Assembly (NCBI RefSeq): GCF_038405225.1
Contig: NZ_CP151657.1
Location: forward strand, 620,001 to 684,000
Direction: 5' to 3'
Length of the DNA stretch: 64,000 nucleotides
Source of the DNA: Arthrobacter citreus
GTDB lineage: Bacteria > Actinomycetota > Actinomycetes > Actinomycetales > Micrococcaceae
Below the pieces are notes generated by a model, which was not told where the DNA came from, did not search any database, and saw only the letters and a list, made by a program, of their open reading frames with translations. How positions within the stretch are numbered: position 1 is the stretch's first letter; every line of letters starts with the position of its first letter. Of the stretch, positions 53,450-61,597 are shown in pieces. Position numbers and translations under genes: made by a program.

Positions 53450-53511
53450 CTCCCGCATCTCTGTTTGACCCGTCTGCAGCCTGCATCATCGTTTAAGGAA
53501 CCGAACACCGC

Positions 53512-54522
53512 GTGGGAATTGAATTCACGGCCATCGACTTTGAAACGGCCAACGGATTCCGCGGTTCGCCCTGCTCGGTGGGACTGGTGAAGGTCCGGGA
53601 CGGCGCCGTCGCCGAGGAAGCATCCTGGCTGATGCGCCCGCCGGAGGGACACGATTTCTTTGACCGGCGCAACATCCGCATCCACGGCATTGAAGCGGAC
53701 ATGGTTGCGGGAGCTCCCCGCTTTGGTGACCTGTTCCCCGAGATCGGCGCATTTATTGGCGCGGATCTGCTGGTGGCCCACAACGCCGCCTTTGACATGG
53801 GCGTGATCCGCTCGGCGCTGGAAGTGTCCGGTCTGCCCGGACCGGCCTATGACTACACCTGCTCCGTGGTGCACTCCCGCCGCACCTACAGCCTGCTCTC
53901 GCACTCCCTGCCCTTTGCCGCCGAGGCGGCAGGGGTACCGCTGCAGAACCACCACGACGCCGTCGAGGATGCCCGCGCCTGCGCCGGGATCATGCTCGAC
54001 ATTGTCCGGCGCAGCGGCGCCGCGGATATGGCCGGGTTTTTCGCCCTTCAGGGGATGGTGCCGTCCCGGCTCGAAGCGTACATTCCCGGCGTCGACCCCC
54101 TCTCCAAGGCGACCCGCGCAGCGCTGGAGCGGGGCACCGGATCGGAAGCCAAGGCAGCAGCAACCGGATGGACCGGCTGGCCCTCCGAGGGCGAAAACCC
54201 GCCGCCCAACCCGCTGGCCGATTCCAGCCATCCACTCTTCGGCCACACCGTGGTGTTCAGCGGAAACCTCGCAATGTCCCGGCAGCACGCCAAGAACTTT
54301 GCCGCTGACCTCGGGGCCCGCCCGGCCTCCAGCGTCACCCGCGCCACCACCATGCTTGTCATGGGCGACGGCTTCGAATCCGGAGACCTGCGCAACGGCG
54401 TCCTGACCGGCAAGGCCCGCCGGGTGCTGGACCTGCACGGCAGGGGCCAGCGCATCGAAGTTCTCTCGGAGGGGGAGTTCCTGCAGATGCTCGGCGGAAC
54501 GTGGCAGGCCGGGGTGCAGTAA
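53512..54522 (+). CDS. DnaQ-like 3'-5' exonuclease with C-terminal BRCT domain
   Basis: A 336-aa protein. The DEDDh exonuclease (~1-170) shows FTAIDFETANG (Exo I), LVAHNAAFDMGVIRSAL (Exo II) and NHHDAVEDARACAGI (Exo III with the catalytic His). A linker ~185-235 leads to a BRCT-like domain (~237-325: GHTVVFSGNLAMSRQHAKNF, TTMLVMGDGFESGDL, GKARRVLDL). Such exonuclease-BRCT proteins resemble DNA polymerase III epsilon and are common in Micrococcales; a role in repair or proofreading is likely. The start is GTG 53512 with AAGGAACC upstream. Confidence 0.9.
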   Translation: MGIEFTAIDFETANGFRGSPCSVGLVKVRDGAVAEEASWLMRPPEGHDFFDRRNIRIHGIEADMVAGAPRFGDLFPEIGAFIGADLLVAHNAAFDMGVIRSALEVSGLPGPAYDYTCSVVHSRRTYSLLSHSLPFAAEAAGVPLQNHHDAVEDARACAGIMLDIVRRSGAADMAGFFALQGMVPSRLEAYIPGVDPLSKATRAALERGTGSEAKAAATGWTGWPSEGENPPPNPLADSSHPLFGHTVVFSGNLAMSRQHAKNFAADLGARPASSVTRATTMLVMGDGFESGDLRNGVLTGKARRVLDLHGRGQRIEVLSEGEFLQMLGGTWQAGVQ

Positions 54523-54576
54523 CAGGCGAAGTAAGGTGCGGTGAGGGGACCGCAGGCGGAGCGCCGGTCAGGGCGG

Positions 54577-55695
54577 TTATGCGCCGGTCGCGGCTGCGAA
54601 CTGCCGCGCCAGTTCCCCGATGACTTCCCGGCCTTCCAACGCGTCCAGCCAAGCGGCGGGCAATGCCGCGGCGCCGTGAAGGGTGCCCACGATATTGCCG
54701 GTGATGGAGCCGGTGGAGTCGCTGTCGCCGTCATGATTAACCGCCAACGCCACCGCGGCCCGGAAATGATCTTCCGGCGTCCCCTCGCCCGACGTCGCCA
54801 GGGCGGCGTAGACGCCGATGGCGAGGGCTTCTTCGGCCACCCAGCCTTCGCCCAGGGCCGCCGTGAGTTCCGCCGGCCGGACGGGACCTTTGGCGGCCAG
54901 CGCGACGGCGTCGGCCAGGCGTGCGGCAAGCTCGGCAACGCCGCTTTCACGGGCCCGGACCACAGCCGCTTCGGCGGCGTCCTGCAGCGAGGCTTCCGGG
55001 TCCAGCAGGTCATGGATCAGGACGCTGAACACTGCGGCGCTGTGCAGGGCTGAGGGGTGCCCGTGCGTCAGTGCGGCGGCGTCGCGGCTGAGGCCGTACA
55101 CCATTTCCGGCTCGACATAGGGCAGCAGGCCGAAGGGGGCGGAGCGCATTACCGTTCCGCAGCCCTTCGAATCGGGGTTCACGGGGCGGAACGTGGTTCC
55201 CATGTCCGGCCCGGACAACCCGGACAGGCAGGCGTTGCCGGGAGCCCGGCGGTGATGCAGCACTTCCTGCGCGTCGATCCACCGCAGCGGCGGTGCCGGG
55301 GCGGCGGGGTCCAGCGCCACGCCCTGGGTCTTCAGCCAGCGCAGATACGCCAGCCAAATGCACGCCGTTTCATCGGCGCCCACGCCCTGGTTGGCCCACT
55401 CAAGGGCCTCGAGCAGCCCGTCGAGCGTGTAGAGGGTCATCTGCGTGTCATCGGAAAAGGGGACGGGCGCGGCGAGGGCCGCGAAGTCGCGCAGCCCGTC
55501 CGGGCCATAGGCGGCGCGGATCTCGGCCATCCCGGAAAACTCGACGGCGTACCCCAGTGCATCTCCCAGGGCACCGCCCAGCAGGGCGCCGAACACTTTT
55601 CCTGCTTGTCCCTGCAGGGGAAGATGAAAGGAGGACCCGCCGCCTGTCATGGCAGAAGAATCGGTCCGGGGCTGGTTTTCGGGGTTAGAGCTCAC
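54577..55695 (-). CDS. ADP-ribosylglycohydrolase family protein
   Basis: A 372-aa all-helical hydrolase predicted to remove ADP-ribose from proteins or small molecules. Two-metal motifs are intact: FSDDTQMTLYTLDGL and the late VNHDGDSDSTGSITGNIVG; also GALLGGALGDALGYAVEF and TVMRSAPFGL. The start is uncertain: GTG 55695 is chosen because TATGCT lies exactly 6 nt upstream, as at argS; ATG 55650 (MTGGGSS) is the alternative. It is a lone minus-strand gene between two plus-strand units. No ADP-ribosyltransferase is visible nearby. Confidence 0.87.
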   Translation of the reverse strand: MSSNPENQPRTDSSAMTGGGSSFHLPLQGQAGKVFGALLGGALGDALGYAVEFSGMAEIRAAYGPDGLRDFAALAAPVPFSDDTQMTLYTLDGLLEALEWANQGVGADETACIWLAYLRWLKTQGVALDPAAPAPPLRWIDAQEVLHHRRAPGNACLSGLSGPDMGTTFRPVNPDSKGCGTVMRSAPFGLLPYVEPEMVYGLSRDAAALTHGHPSALHSAAVFSVLIHDLLDPEASLQDAAEAAVVRARESGVAELAARLADAVALAAKGPVRPAELTAALGEGWVAEEALAIGVYAALATSGEGTPEDHFRAAVALAVNHDGDSDSTGSITGNIVGTLHGAAALPAAWLDALEGREVIGELARQFAAATGA

Positions 55696-55701
55696 CGGTC
55701 C

Positions 55702-55707
55702 AGCATA
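55702..55707 (-). promoter_or_regulatory. -10 element TATGCT, leaderless ADP-ribosylglycohydrolase promoter
   Basis: On the minus strand TATGCT, 6 nt (GGACCG), GTG 55695. The match to the argS promoter region is near identical (TATGCTnnACCGGTGA). Confidence 0.55.
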
Positions 55708-55870
55708 TCCAGCCTCGCACGCCGGGCGGGTCTTCAGTATCCTCCCAGCAGGAGATGGCAAGCTGGGTGAGTTTGCCCGGCGCGTGAGCAACTGCTTCGG
55801 GCCCGCGGAGGGCTTACCGCCATGGAAGCCCGATGTGCCACAACACCTAGGAAGAGGACACTTTTTGCCA

Positions 55871-56899
55871 ATGAATGCCGAGCCCAACTCAACAGACGGC
55901 GCACGGGCAGTGCACCCTGCCGCCGGAACAGCGCCGCGGAAGCGTCTGCACAGCTACGGACTGCCGGCGCGCGCCGCCGCGGAGGCAGTGGGCGCGTTCC
56001 TCCTGGTCTTTGTTGGCGTCGGTCTTGCCTTCTTCAGTGCCACGGGCAGCGTCTCCTCTCCGCTGGGAGTGGGCCTGGGCGCTGCGGCAGCCATGGTGGC
56101 CTTTGGGTACGTCTCCGGCGGCCACTTCAACCCGGCCATCAGTGTTGCCAGCGCCGCAGCCGGACGCACCGAGTGGAAGGCCCTGCCGGTCTACATCGTG
56201 TCCCAGCTCATCGGCGCGGTCCTGGCCGTTGGAATCCTGTGGGTGGTCATCCAGGGCGTTCCCGAACTTGCTGAAACCCGCATGGTCTTCGCTGCCCTGG
56301 CCAACGGCTACGGCGAGCAGTCCGGCGCCGGCTTCCCGCTGGCCAGCGCGCTGCTGACGGAAGTTATCGGTGCCGTGCTGCTCACCGCCGTCTTCCTCGG
56401 TGCCACGTCCGGGCGCAGGCCGCTCGCTGGCGCCGCCTTTGCCGTGGGCGTGACCTACGCGGTCCTGCTGACGTTCCTGGCGCCGATTACCGGCGGCTCG
56501 CTCAACCCGGCCCGCTCCACTGCGGTTGCCCTCTTCGCCGAGGCTGCGGCGCTGGAACAGCTCTGGCTGTTCTGGGCGGCTCCCGTGCTGGGTGCGCTGA
56601 TCACCGGACTGATTTACCGCAGCATCGATATGACCGCTGCCGACTCGGCTGAGCCGGATGCCGACGATGATGACGACTTTGATGTTGACGCCGAGGATTC
56701 CGCCGTCCACGCCGAAGCCGGAACGGCTTCTGACAGGGGAGCAACAGCCGCAGCGGCCCCAGCACCCACAACCGGAACCGGCACCGCGCATACCGGCGCG
56801 TCAGGCCGCGGCAGCGATGCCCGGAACGACGACGAAGCGCGCGGTTTCTTCGACGGGGACCAGGACACCGACGGCGGCAAGCCCGCCGGCAGGTCCTAA
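55871..56899 (+). CDS. MIP-family channel (aquaporin/glyceroporin-like) with acidic C-terminal tail
   Basis: A 342-aa channel. Six helices (~35-260) carry both NPA boxes: SGGHFNPAISVAS and GGSLNPARSTAV with the filter Arg. The position equivalent to the aquaporin filter His appears to be Leu (YAVLLTFLAPITGG), so strict water selectivity is doubtful and glycerol or another small solute is possible. A ~95-residue cytoplasmic tail is strongly acidic and low complexity (DADDDDDFDVDAEDSA). ATG 55871 (MNAEPNST) is preferred to an in-frame extension to 55649 that crosses the divergent gene's promoter. Confidence 0.88.
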   Translation: MNAEPNSTDGARAVHPAAGTAPRKRLHSYGLPARAAAEAVGAFLLVFVGVGLAFFSATGSVSSPLGVGLGAAAAMVAFGYVSGGHFNPAISVASAAAGRTEWKALPVYIVSQLIGAVLAVGILWVVIQGVPELAETRMVFAALANGYGEQSGAGFPLASALLTEVIGAVLLTAVFLGATSGRRPLAGAAFAVGVTYAVLLTFLAPITGGSLNPARSTAVALFAEAAALEQLWLFWAAPVLGALITGLIYRSIDMTAADSAEPDADDDDDFDVDAEDSAVHAEAGTASDRGATAAAAPAPTTGTGTAHTGASGRGSDARNDDEARGFFDGDQDTDGGKPAGRS

Positions 56900-57018
56900 C
56901 CGCCGCAAGGTCCTAACCGCCGCTCCGCGACACGCCCGCTTCCTGATGCAACCACCACCGCATCAGGGGGTGGGCGTTCTCATGCCCCTGGTGTCCGGGG
57001 AGTGTCGGTGCCGGGAGG

Positions 57019-57024
57019 TAGCTT
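57019..57024 (+). promoter_or_regulatory. -10 element TAGCTT, leaderless sbcD promoter
   Basis: TAGCTT, 6 nt (TGGAGT), ATG 57031. GGAG sits 1 nt from the start codon, too close to work as a ribosome site. Confidence 0.55.
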
Positions 57025-57030
57025 TGGAGT

Positions 57031-58194
57031 ATGCGAATACTGCACACCTCCGACTGGCATTTGGGACGCTCCTTCCACGGTGTGGGGATGCTGGGCGCCC
57101 AGCAGCAGTTCATTGACCGGCTGGTGGACACCGTCTGCGAAGAGCGGGTGGATGCCGTGCTCATCGCCGGAGATGTCTACGACCGCGCCCTGCCGGGCGT
57201 CGACGTCGTCCGCCTGCTGGATTCGGCGCTGGAGCGGATCACCGCAGCCGGGGCCAAGGTTATCCTGTCCAGCGGCAACCACGACTCCGCGGCCCGGCTG
57301 GGTTTCGGCAGCCGCATCTTTGAACGCGGCGGTGTGTACCTGAGGACCCGGATCAGCGAAATCGACGAGCCGGTCCTGCTCGAAACGGGCGGCAGCCCGG
57401 TGGCCGTGTACGGCATTCCCTATCTGGAGCCCCGGCTTGCCGCTCCCGAGCTTGGCGTCGAGACCCCGCAGCACGCCGCCGTCGTGGCTGAAGCCATCCG
57501 CCGGATCACCGCTGACGTGAAGCGCCGTGCTGACGCCGGCGAGCCCGTGCAGCCCGTGGCCATGGCCCACGTTTTTGCCAGCGGGGGCATCACCTCGGAC
57601 AGCGAACGGGACCTCACCGTGGGGGGAGTGGGCGCTGTTCCACTGGACCTCTTCGACGGCTTCACCTACACCGCGCTGGGCCATCTGCACGGACGGCAGG
57701 AACTCAGTCCCTCCGTGCGGTACAGCGGATCCCCGCTGCCGTACTCCTTCTCCGAGGCGCGCCAGCAAAAAGGCGGGCTGCTGGTGGACTTCGACGGCGG
57801 CGGCCTGGTGTCGGTGGAACCCGTCGTCTGGCCGGCGCCCCGGCGCCTTGCCGTCCTCCGGGGCACCCTGGCCGAGCTGCTGGCGGACCCCGCGCTTGCC
57901 GACGCCGAAACCGCTTACTGCCAGGTGACGCTGACTGATGACGAGCGCCCCGCCAAAGCCATGGACAGCGTGCGCAGCCGTTTCCCCGACACCCTCGTCC
58001 TGACTTTCGAGCCGGCCTCCGGGCCGAGAGCCTCCGGCCAGACCTACAGTCAGCGGCTGGCCAAGGCCACTGATGACCTGGAGATCTGCTGCGGGTTCCT
58101 GGACCATGTGCGCTCCAGGCAGGCCGATGAGCAGGAGAAGCAGCTCTTCGCCGAAGTCCTGTCCAAGGTGCAGTCCACGGAGGCGGCACAGTGA
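57031..58194 (+). CDS. sbcD: Exonuclease SbcCD subunit D
   Basis: A 387-aa Mre11-like Mn-dependent nuclease that, with SbcC, cuts hairpins and protein-blocked DNA ends. All phosphoesterase motifs are present: MRILHTSDWHLGRSF, VLIAGDVYDRALPG, ILSSGNHDSAARL, MAHVFASGG and YTALGHLHGRQELSP. The C-terminal ~90 residues form the capping and SbcC-binding region. The stop overlaps the sbcC start by 4 bp (GTGA), ensuring paired synthesis. Confidence 0.96.
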   Translation: MRILHTSDWHLGRSFHGVGMLGAQQQFIDRLVDTVCEERVDAVLIAGDVYDRALPGVDVVRLLDSALERITAAGAKVILSSGNHDSAARLGFGSRIFERGGVYLRTRISEIDEPVLLETGGSPVAVYGIPYLEPRLAAPELGVETPQHAAVVAEAIRRITADVKRRADAGEPVQPVAMAHVFASGGITSDSERDLTVGGVGAVPLDLFDGFTYTALGHLHGRQELSPSVRYSGSPLPYSFSEARQQKGGLLVDFDGGGLVSVEPVVWPAPRRLAVLRGTLAELLADPALADAETAYCQVTLTDDERPAKAMDSVRSRFPDTLVLTFEPASGPRASGQTYSQRLAKATDDLEICCGFLDHVRSRQADEQEKQLFAEVLSKVQSTEAAQ

Positions 58195-61100
58195 GGATTC
58201 ACCGCCTGGAAATCCAGGCCTTCGGACCCTTTGCCGGCCGCGAGGTCATCGACTTCGACGAGCTGGGTGCCCATGGTCTGTTCCTGCTGAACGGGCCGAC
58301 GGGCGCCGGCAAGACCAGCATTCTTGATGCCATTTGTTATGCCCTGTACGGCGGAGTGCCCGGTGCCCGGCAAACGGCCAAGCGGCTGCGCAGCGACCAC
58401 GCCGCACCGGATACGGCCCCCGAGGTGCTGCTGGAATTCAGTTCCGGTGACCGCCGCCTGGAGGTGGTGCGCAATCCGGCCTGGGACCGCCCGGCCAAAC
58501 GCGGCACCGGAAAAACAGTGCTTGAGCAGGCACACACCACCCTGCGCGAATTCTCCCAGGGGGAATGGGTCACAAAATCGGCGCGCAACGATGAAGCCGG
58601 CGCCGAGATCCAAGCCCTCATGGGCATGGACAAGGAACAGTTCACCCGGGTGGTCATGCTGCCCCAGGGCGACTTTGCGGCGTTCCTGAGGGCCGATGCC
58701 AAAACCAGGGCGGACCTGCTGCAAAAACTCTTCGGCACCACCCGGTTCGAAGAGATCGAGGACCAGCTCAAGGAAGACCTCGCCGCTGCAACCCGGCAAC
58801 TGCAGGATGCCCGCGCCGAAGCGGAGCATGTGCTGCGCCGGGCACGGGATGAGATGCAGCGCTGGCCGGCCGATGCCGAAGTGAACGGTGACAGGGCCAC
58901 AGCGGGATCCGGTAACGACGCTTCGGTCGCCGGTGACGCCGACGCAGACGCCGGCGCGGCCGACGACGCCGGCAATGCCGGAGCCGCCGGAGCCGCCGGG
59001 ACCGATATGGCCGCAGTGGAGGAGTTCCGCCGCATGCTGGCGGTACGGACCGCCGCTGCTCGGGAAGAACACGAGGTCCTTGCCGCTGCCCTGGTCGACG
59101 CGGAAGCTGCCCGGCAGGACCTCGAGCACCGCCGCGCCCGCGGGATCGCCCGGCAGCAGCTTGAGCGCGACGAGCAGGACCATGAGCGCCGGAACCCGGA
59201 GATCGCACCCCTGCGCGTTGCGCTGGCCCGCCACGAGCAGGCCGAGGCGCTGAGCGGTTACCTCCGGGCTGTTGACGCAGCCGCAGCCAAGCTCCGGCTC
59301 CGCGAAGAGGCGGCCCAACAGGCGCGGTCACATCTGGCGGCCCATTCCCGGGCCGCCGTGTACGGTTTGGCATCCGGCCCGGACGAGAAGACTGACGGAG
59401 GAACGGACGGCGACGCGGAGAACAGCGCTGACGACGCCGCGGCCGCCTCGGCCCTGGCTGCAGCGGACACCCGCCTCACCACTGAGCTCGGTGCCGCAGA
59501 AGCCGCCCTCGCGGAGGAAAAACGCATCAGCGACCTTGAGGAGGAGCTTTCCGGCGCTGCCGAACGGGCTGAAAGCCGGCGGGCAGCCGCTGCCGCAGCC
59601 CGTGCCGCCGCGGCTTCGCTCCGGTCCGAGGAAGCTGACCTGACCCGGGAACTGGAGTCCCTCAGGGAGCGGGCCTCACGGCGGGAATCAGCGGCGGATG
59701 ACCTGGAGCGGGCCCGCGCCCTGACCCGGGCCATCTGTGAGCACACACGTGCCGCCCGGGAAGCGGAAACCGCGGCGGCCCTCGCGGTTGAGCTGCGCGG
59801 AAACTACCAGGACCGGCGCCAGGAGTGGCAGGACAAACTGCAGCGCCGGCTGGACCAGGCCGCCGCGGAACTGGCCGGACGGCTGGAAAGCGGACAATGC
59901 TGCCCCGTGTGCGGCAGCGTTGAACACCCCGCCCCGGCGGTCCTCCCCGACGGCGAGAGCGCCGTGACCCGGCAGGATGAGGAGCATGCCCGGCAGCTGA
60001 CGGATGCGGCCGAGCAGGAGTTCGAAGCTGCCCGGACGCAGGCGGAAGCCGCCGGCCGCAAGGTGGCGGAACTGCGGATCCAGGGCGGGGACGGTGATCC
60101 GGCGGCGGCCCAGGCAGCGGAAGCAGCAGCTGCCGCGGCCCTGGACAAGGCAGCAGCCGCTTCCCTGGAACTGGAGGCAGCGCTGCAACGCTGCACCGAA
60201 GTGTCCGCCGAACTGGAGCAGCTGGCCGGGGAGGAATCCGCGGCGCTGGTCGCGGCCGCCCAGGCGGATGAACAGCACGTGGCGGCGCAGCGGCAGATAG
60301 CCGATCTCAGCGGGCGGGTTGAGGCCGCCCGGAACGGATTTGCGTCCCTTGCCGAGCGGGTTGAATGCATCACCGAACTGCGCGCATTGGTGGCTGCGGC
60401 GCGCCGCACCCTGGCGGACCGGAAGTCAGCGGAGGAAACCGCAGCGGAAGCCGGCCAGGACCTCGCCGCCAAGCTGGCGGACTCGGAATTCGAGACCGTG
60501 GAGGCGCTGCGGGATGCCCTGCTGGACCCTGAGACGGCCGCCGCCCACAAGCTGGCCGTGACCGCGTATGACCAGGAGGGACAGCGGCTGATGCTGCGCC
60601 GCGAAGGCGAGGACTCCGCGGCGGCCCTGGACGGACACGGTGAACCGCTTCCCGTCCCGGATGAGGAGGATCTGGTGATGGCGTCCGATGCAGCGTCCGA
60701 AGCCCGGAGACGGCTGACCAAGTGTTCGGTGGACCTGGGGCTGATGGAAGCCTCCGCTGAAGCGCTGCAGGCCTACGGCAGGGAGCTGGCTGAGGCGTCC
60801 GAGCGCATTCGTCCTTTGGAGGAGCGCTATGAACTGCTGCGCTCGGTCACTGACACGGCGCGGGGCCTCGGTGAGAACGGCTACAAAATGACGCTGAGCA
60901 CCTATGTGCTCGCGGCGCGTTTGGAGCAGGTCGCAGCGGCGGCAACGGAACGGCTCTCGGCAATGACGGGCGGCCGGTATGCCCTGGTGCACAGTGATTC
61001 CACCTCCGGCAACAAGAAGGCCGGTCTGGGCCTGCATGTGACCGACGCGTGGACCGGCCAGCATCGTGACACCTCCACGCTCTCGGGCGGCGAAGGCTTC

Positions 61101-61388
61101 ATGGCGTCGCTGGCCTTGGCACTGGGTCTGGCCGACGTCGTCCAGCAGGAGGCCGGCGGGGTCAGCATCGAGACACTCTTTGTTGACGAGGGATTCGGAA
61201 GCCTCGATGACACCTCGCTGGAGCAGGTGATGGACGCCCTGGAAGGCCTCCGCGACGGCGGCCGGGTGGTCGGACTCGTCAGCCATGTCGCAGAAATGAA
61301 GCAGCGCATCGGAGCGCAGCTGCAAATTACCAAGGGCCGCAACGGCTCCACGGTGCGCTTCTCCGCCGGCACCCCCGTGGGCGTGTAA
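58191..61388 (+). CDS. sbcC: Exonuclease SbcCD subunit C (Rad50-like SMC ATPase)
   Basis: A 1065-aa ATPase. The N-terminal Walker A GPTGAGKTSILDAI is at residues 35-48, with the Q-loop in VVMLPQGDFAAFLRA. Two long Ala/Glu/Arg coiled-coil arms flank the zinc hook CPVC at 571-574 (SGQCCPVCGSVEHP). The C-terminal ABC signature STLSGGEGFMASLALALGLA and Walker B ETLFVDEGFGSLDD complete the head. A ~35-residue Ala/Gly/Asp-rich insert (~236-275) interrupts the first coiled coil. GTG 58191 overlaps sbcD. Confidence 0.96.
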   Translation: MRIHRLEIQAFGPFAGREVIDFDELGAHGLFLLNGPTGAGKTSILDAICYALYGGVPGARQTAKRLRSDHAAPDTAPEVLLEFSSGDRRLEVVRNPAWDRPAKRGTGKTVLEQAHTTLREFSQGEWVTKSARNDEAGAEIQALMGMDKEQFTRVVMLPQGDFAAFLRADAKTRADLLQKLFGTTRFEEIEDQLKEDLAAATRQLQDARAEAEHVLRRARDEMQRWPADAEVNGDRATAGSGNDASVAGDADADAGAADDAGNAGAAGAAGTDMAAVEEFRRMLAVRTAAAREEHEVLAAALVDAEAARQDLEHRRARGIARQQLERDEQDHERRNPEIAPLRVALARHEQAEALSGYLRAVDAAAAKLRLREEAAQQARSHLAAHSRAAVYGLASGPDEKTDGGTDGDAENSADDAAAASALAAADTRLTTELGAAEAALAEEKRISDLEEELSGAAERAESRRAAAAAARAAAASLRSEEADLTRELESLRERASRRESAADDLERARALTRAICEHTRAAREAETAAALAVELRGNYQDRRQEWQDKLQRRLDQAAAELAGRLESGQCCPVCGSVEHPAPAVLPDGESAVTRQDEEHARQLTDAAEQEFEAARTQAEAAGRKVAELRIQGGDGDPAAAQAAEAAAAAALDKAAAASLELEAALQRCTEVSAELEQLAGEESAALVAAAQADEQHVAAQRQIADLSGRVEAARNGFASLAERVECITELRALVAAARRTLADRKSAEETAAEAGQDLAAKLADSEFETVEALRDALLDPETAAAHKLAVTAYDQEGQRLMLRREGEDSAAALDGHGEPLPVPDEEDLVMASDAASEARRRLTKCSVDLGLMEASAEALQAYGRELAEASERIRPLEERYELLRSVTDTARGLGENGYKMTLSTYVLAARLEQVAAAATERLSAMTGGRYALVHSDSTSGNKKAGLGLHVTDAWTGQHRDTSTLSGGEGFMASLALALGLADVVQQEAGGVSIETLFVDEGFGSLDDTSLEQVMDALEGLRDGGRVVGLVSHVAEMKQRIGAQLQITKGRNGSTVRFSAGTPVGV

Positions 61389-61466
61389 TCCACAGCCCGC
61401 GCCGGGGCAGCTGCTGACCCGGCGCAAGTTGTCCCGGAACGTCCCGCCGGCCCGCCCGCCGAGGGT

Positions 61467-61472
61467 AAAGTG
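61467..61472 (+). promoter_or_regulatory. Candidate -10 (TAAAGT) upstream of the second MFS gene
   Basis: TAAAGT in the 150-bp gap after sbcC. Transcription from about 61479 would give a ~60-nt leader. Confidence 0.4.
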
Positions 61473-61510
61473 GAAGGGTAGCCGGGTCGGGCGCATCGGG
61501 AGGGGGGACG

Positions 61511-61597
61511 ATGCGCGCTGAAACATGTCTGGAACCGCATGAGCAATTTGCCCTCCGCCCCTTCATCTTCCCGGAGCCCGTCTCCGGACACCCCTGA
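61511..61597 (+). CDS. Possible 28-codon upstream ORF overlapping the MFS start
   Basis: ATG 61511 follows AGGGGGGACG and opens a 28-codon frame ending at TGA 61595-61597, overlapping the first ~20 codons of the MFS gene in another frame. A second tiny frame (ATG 61525, MSGTA) ends in TGA overlapping the MFS ATG as ATGA. Either could modulate MFS translation. Neither is proven to be expressed. Confidence 0.25.
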   Translation: MRAETCLEPHEQFALRPFIFPEPVSGHP

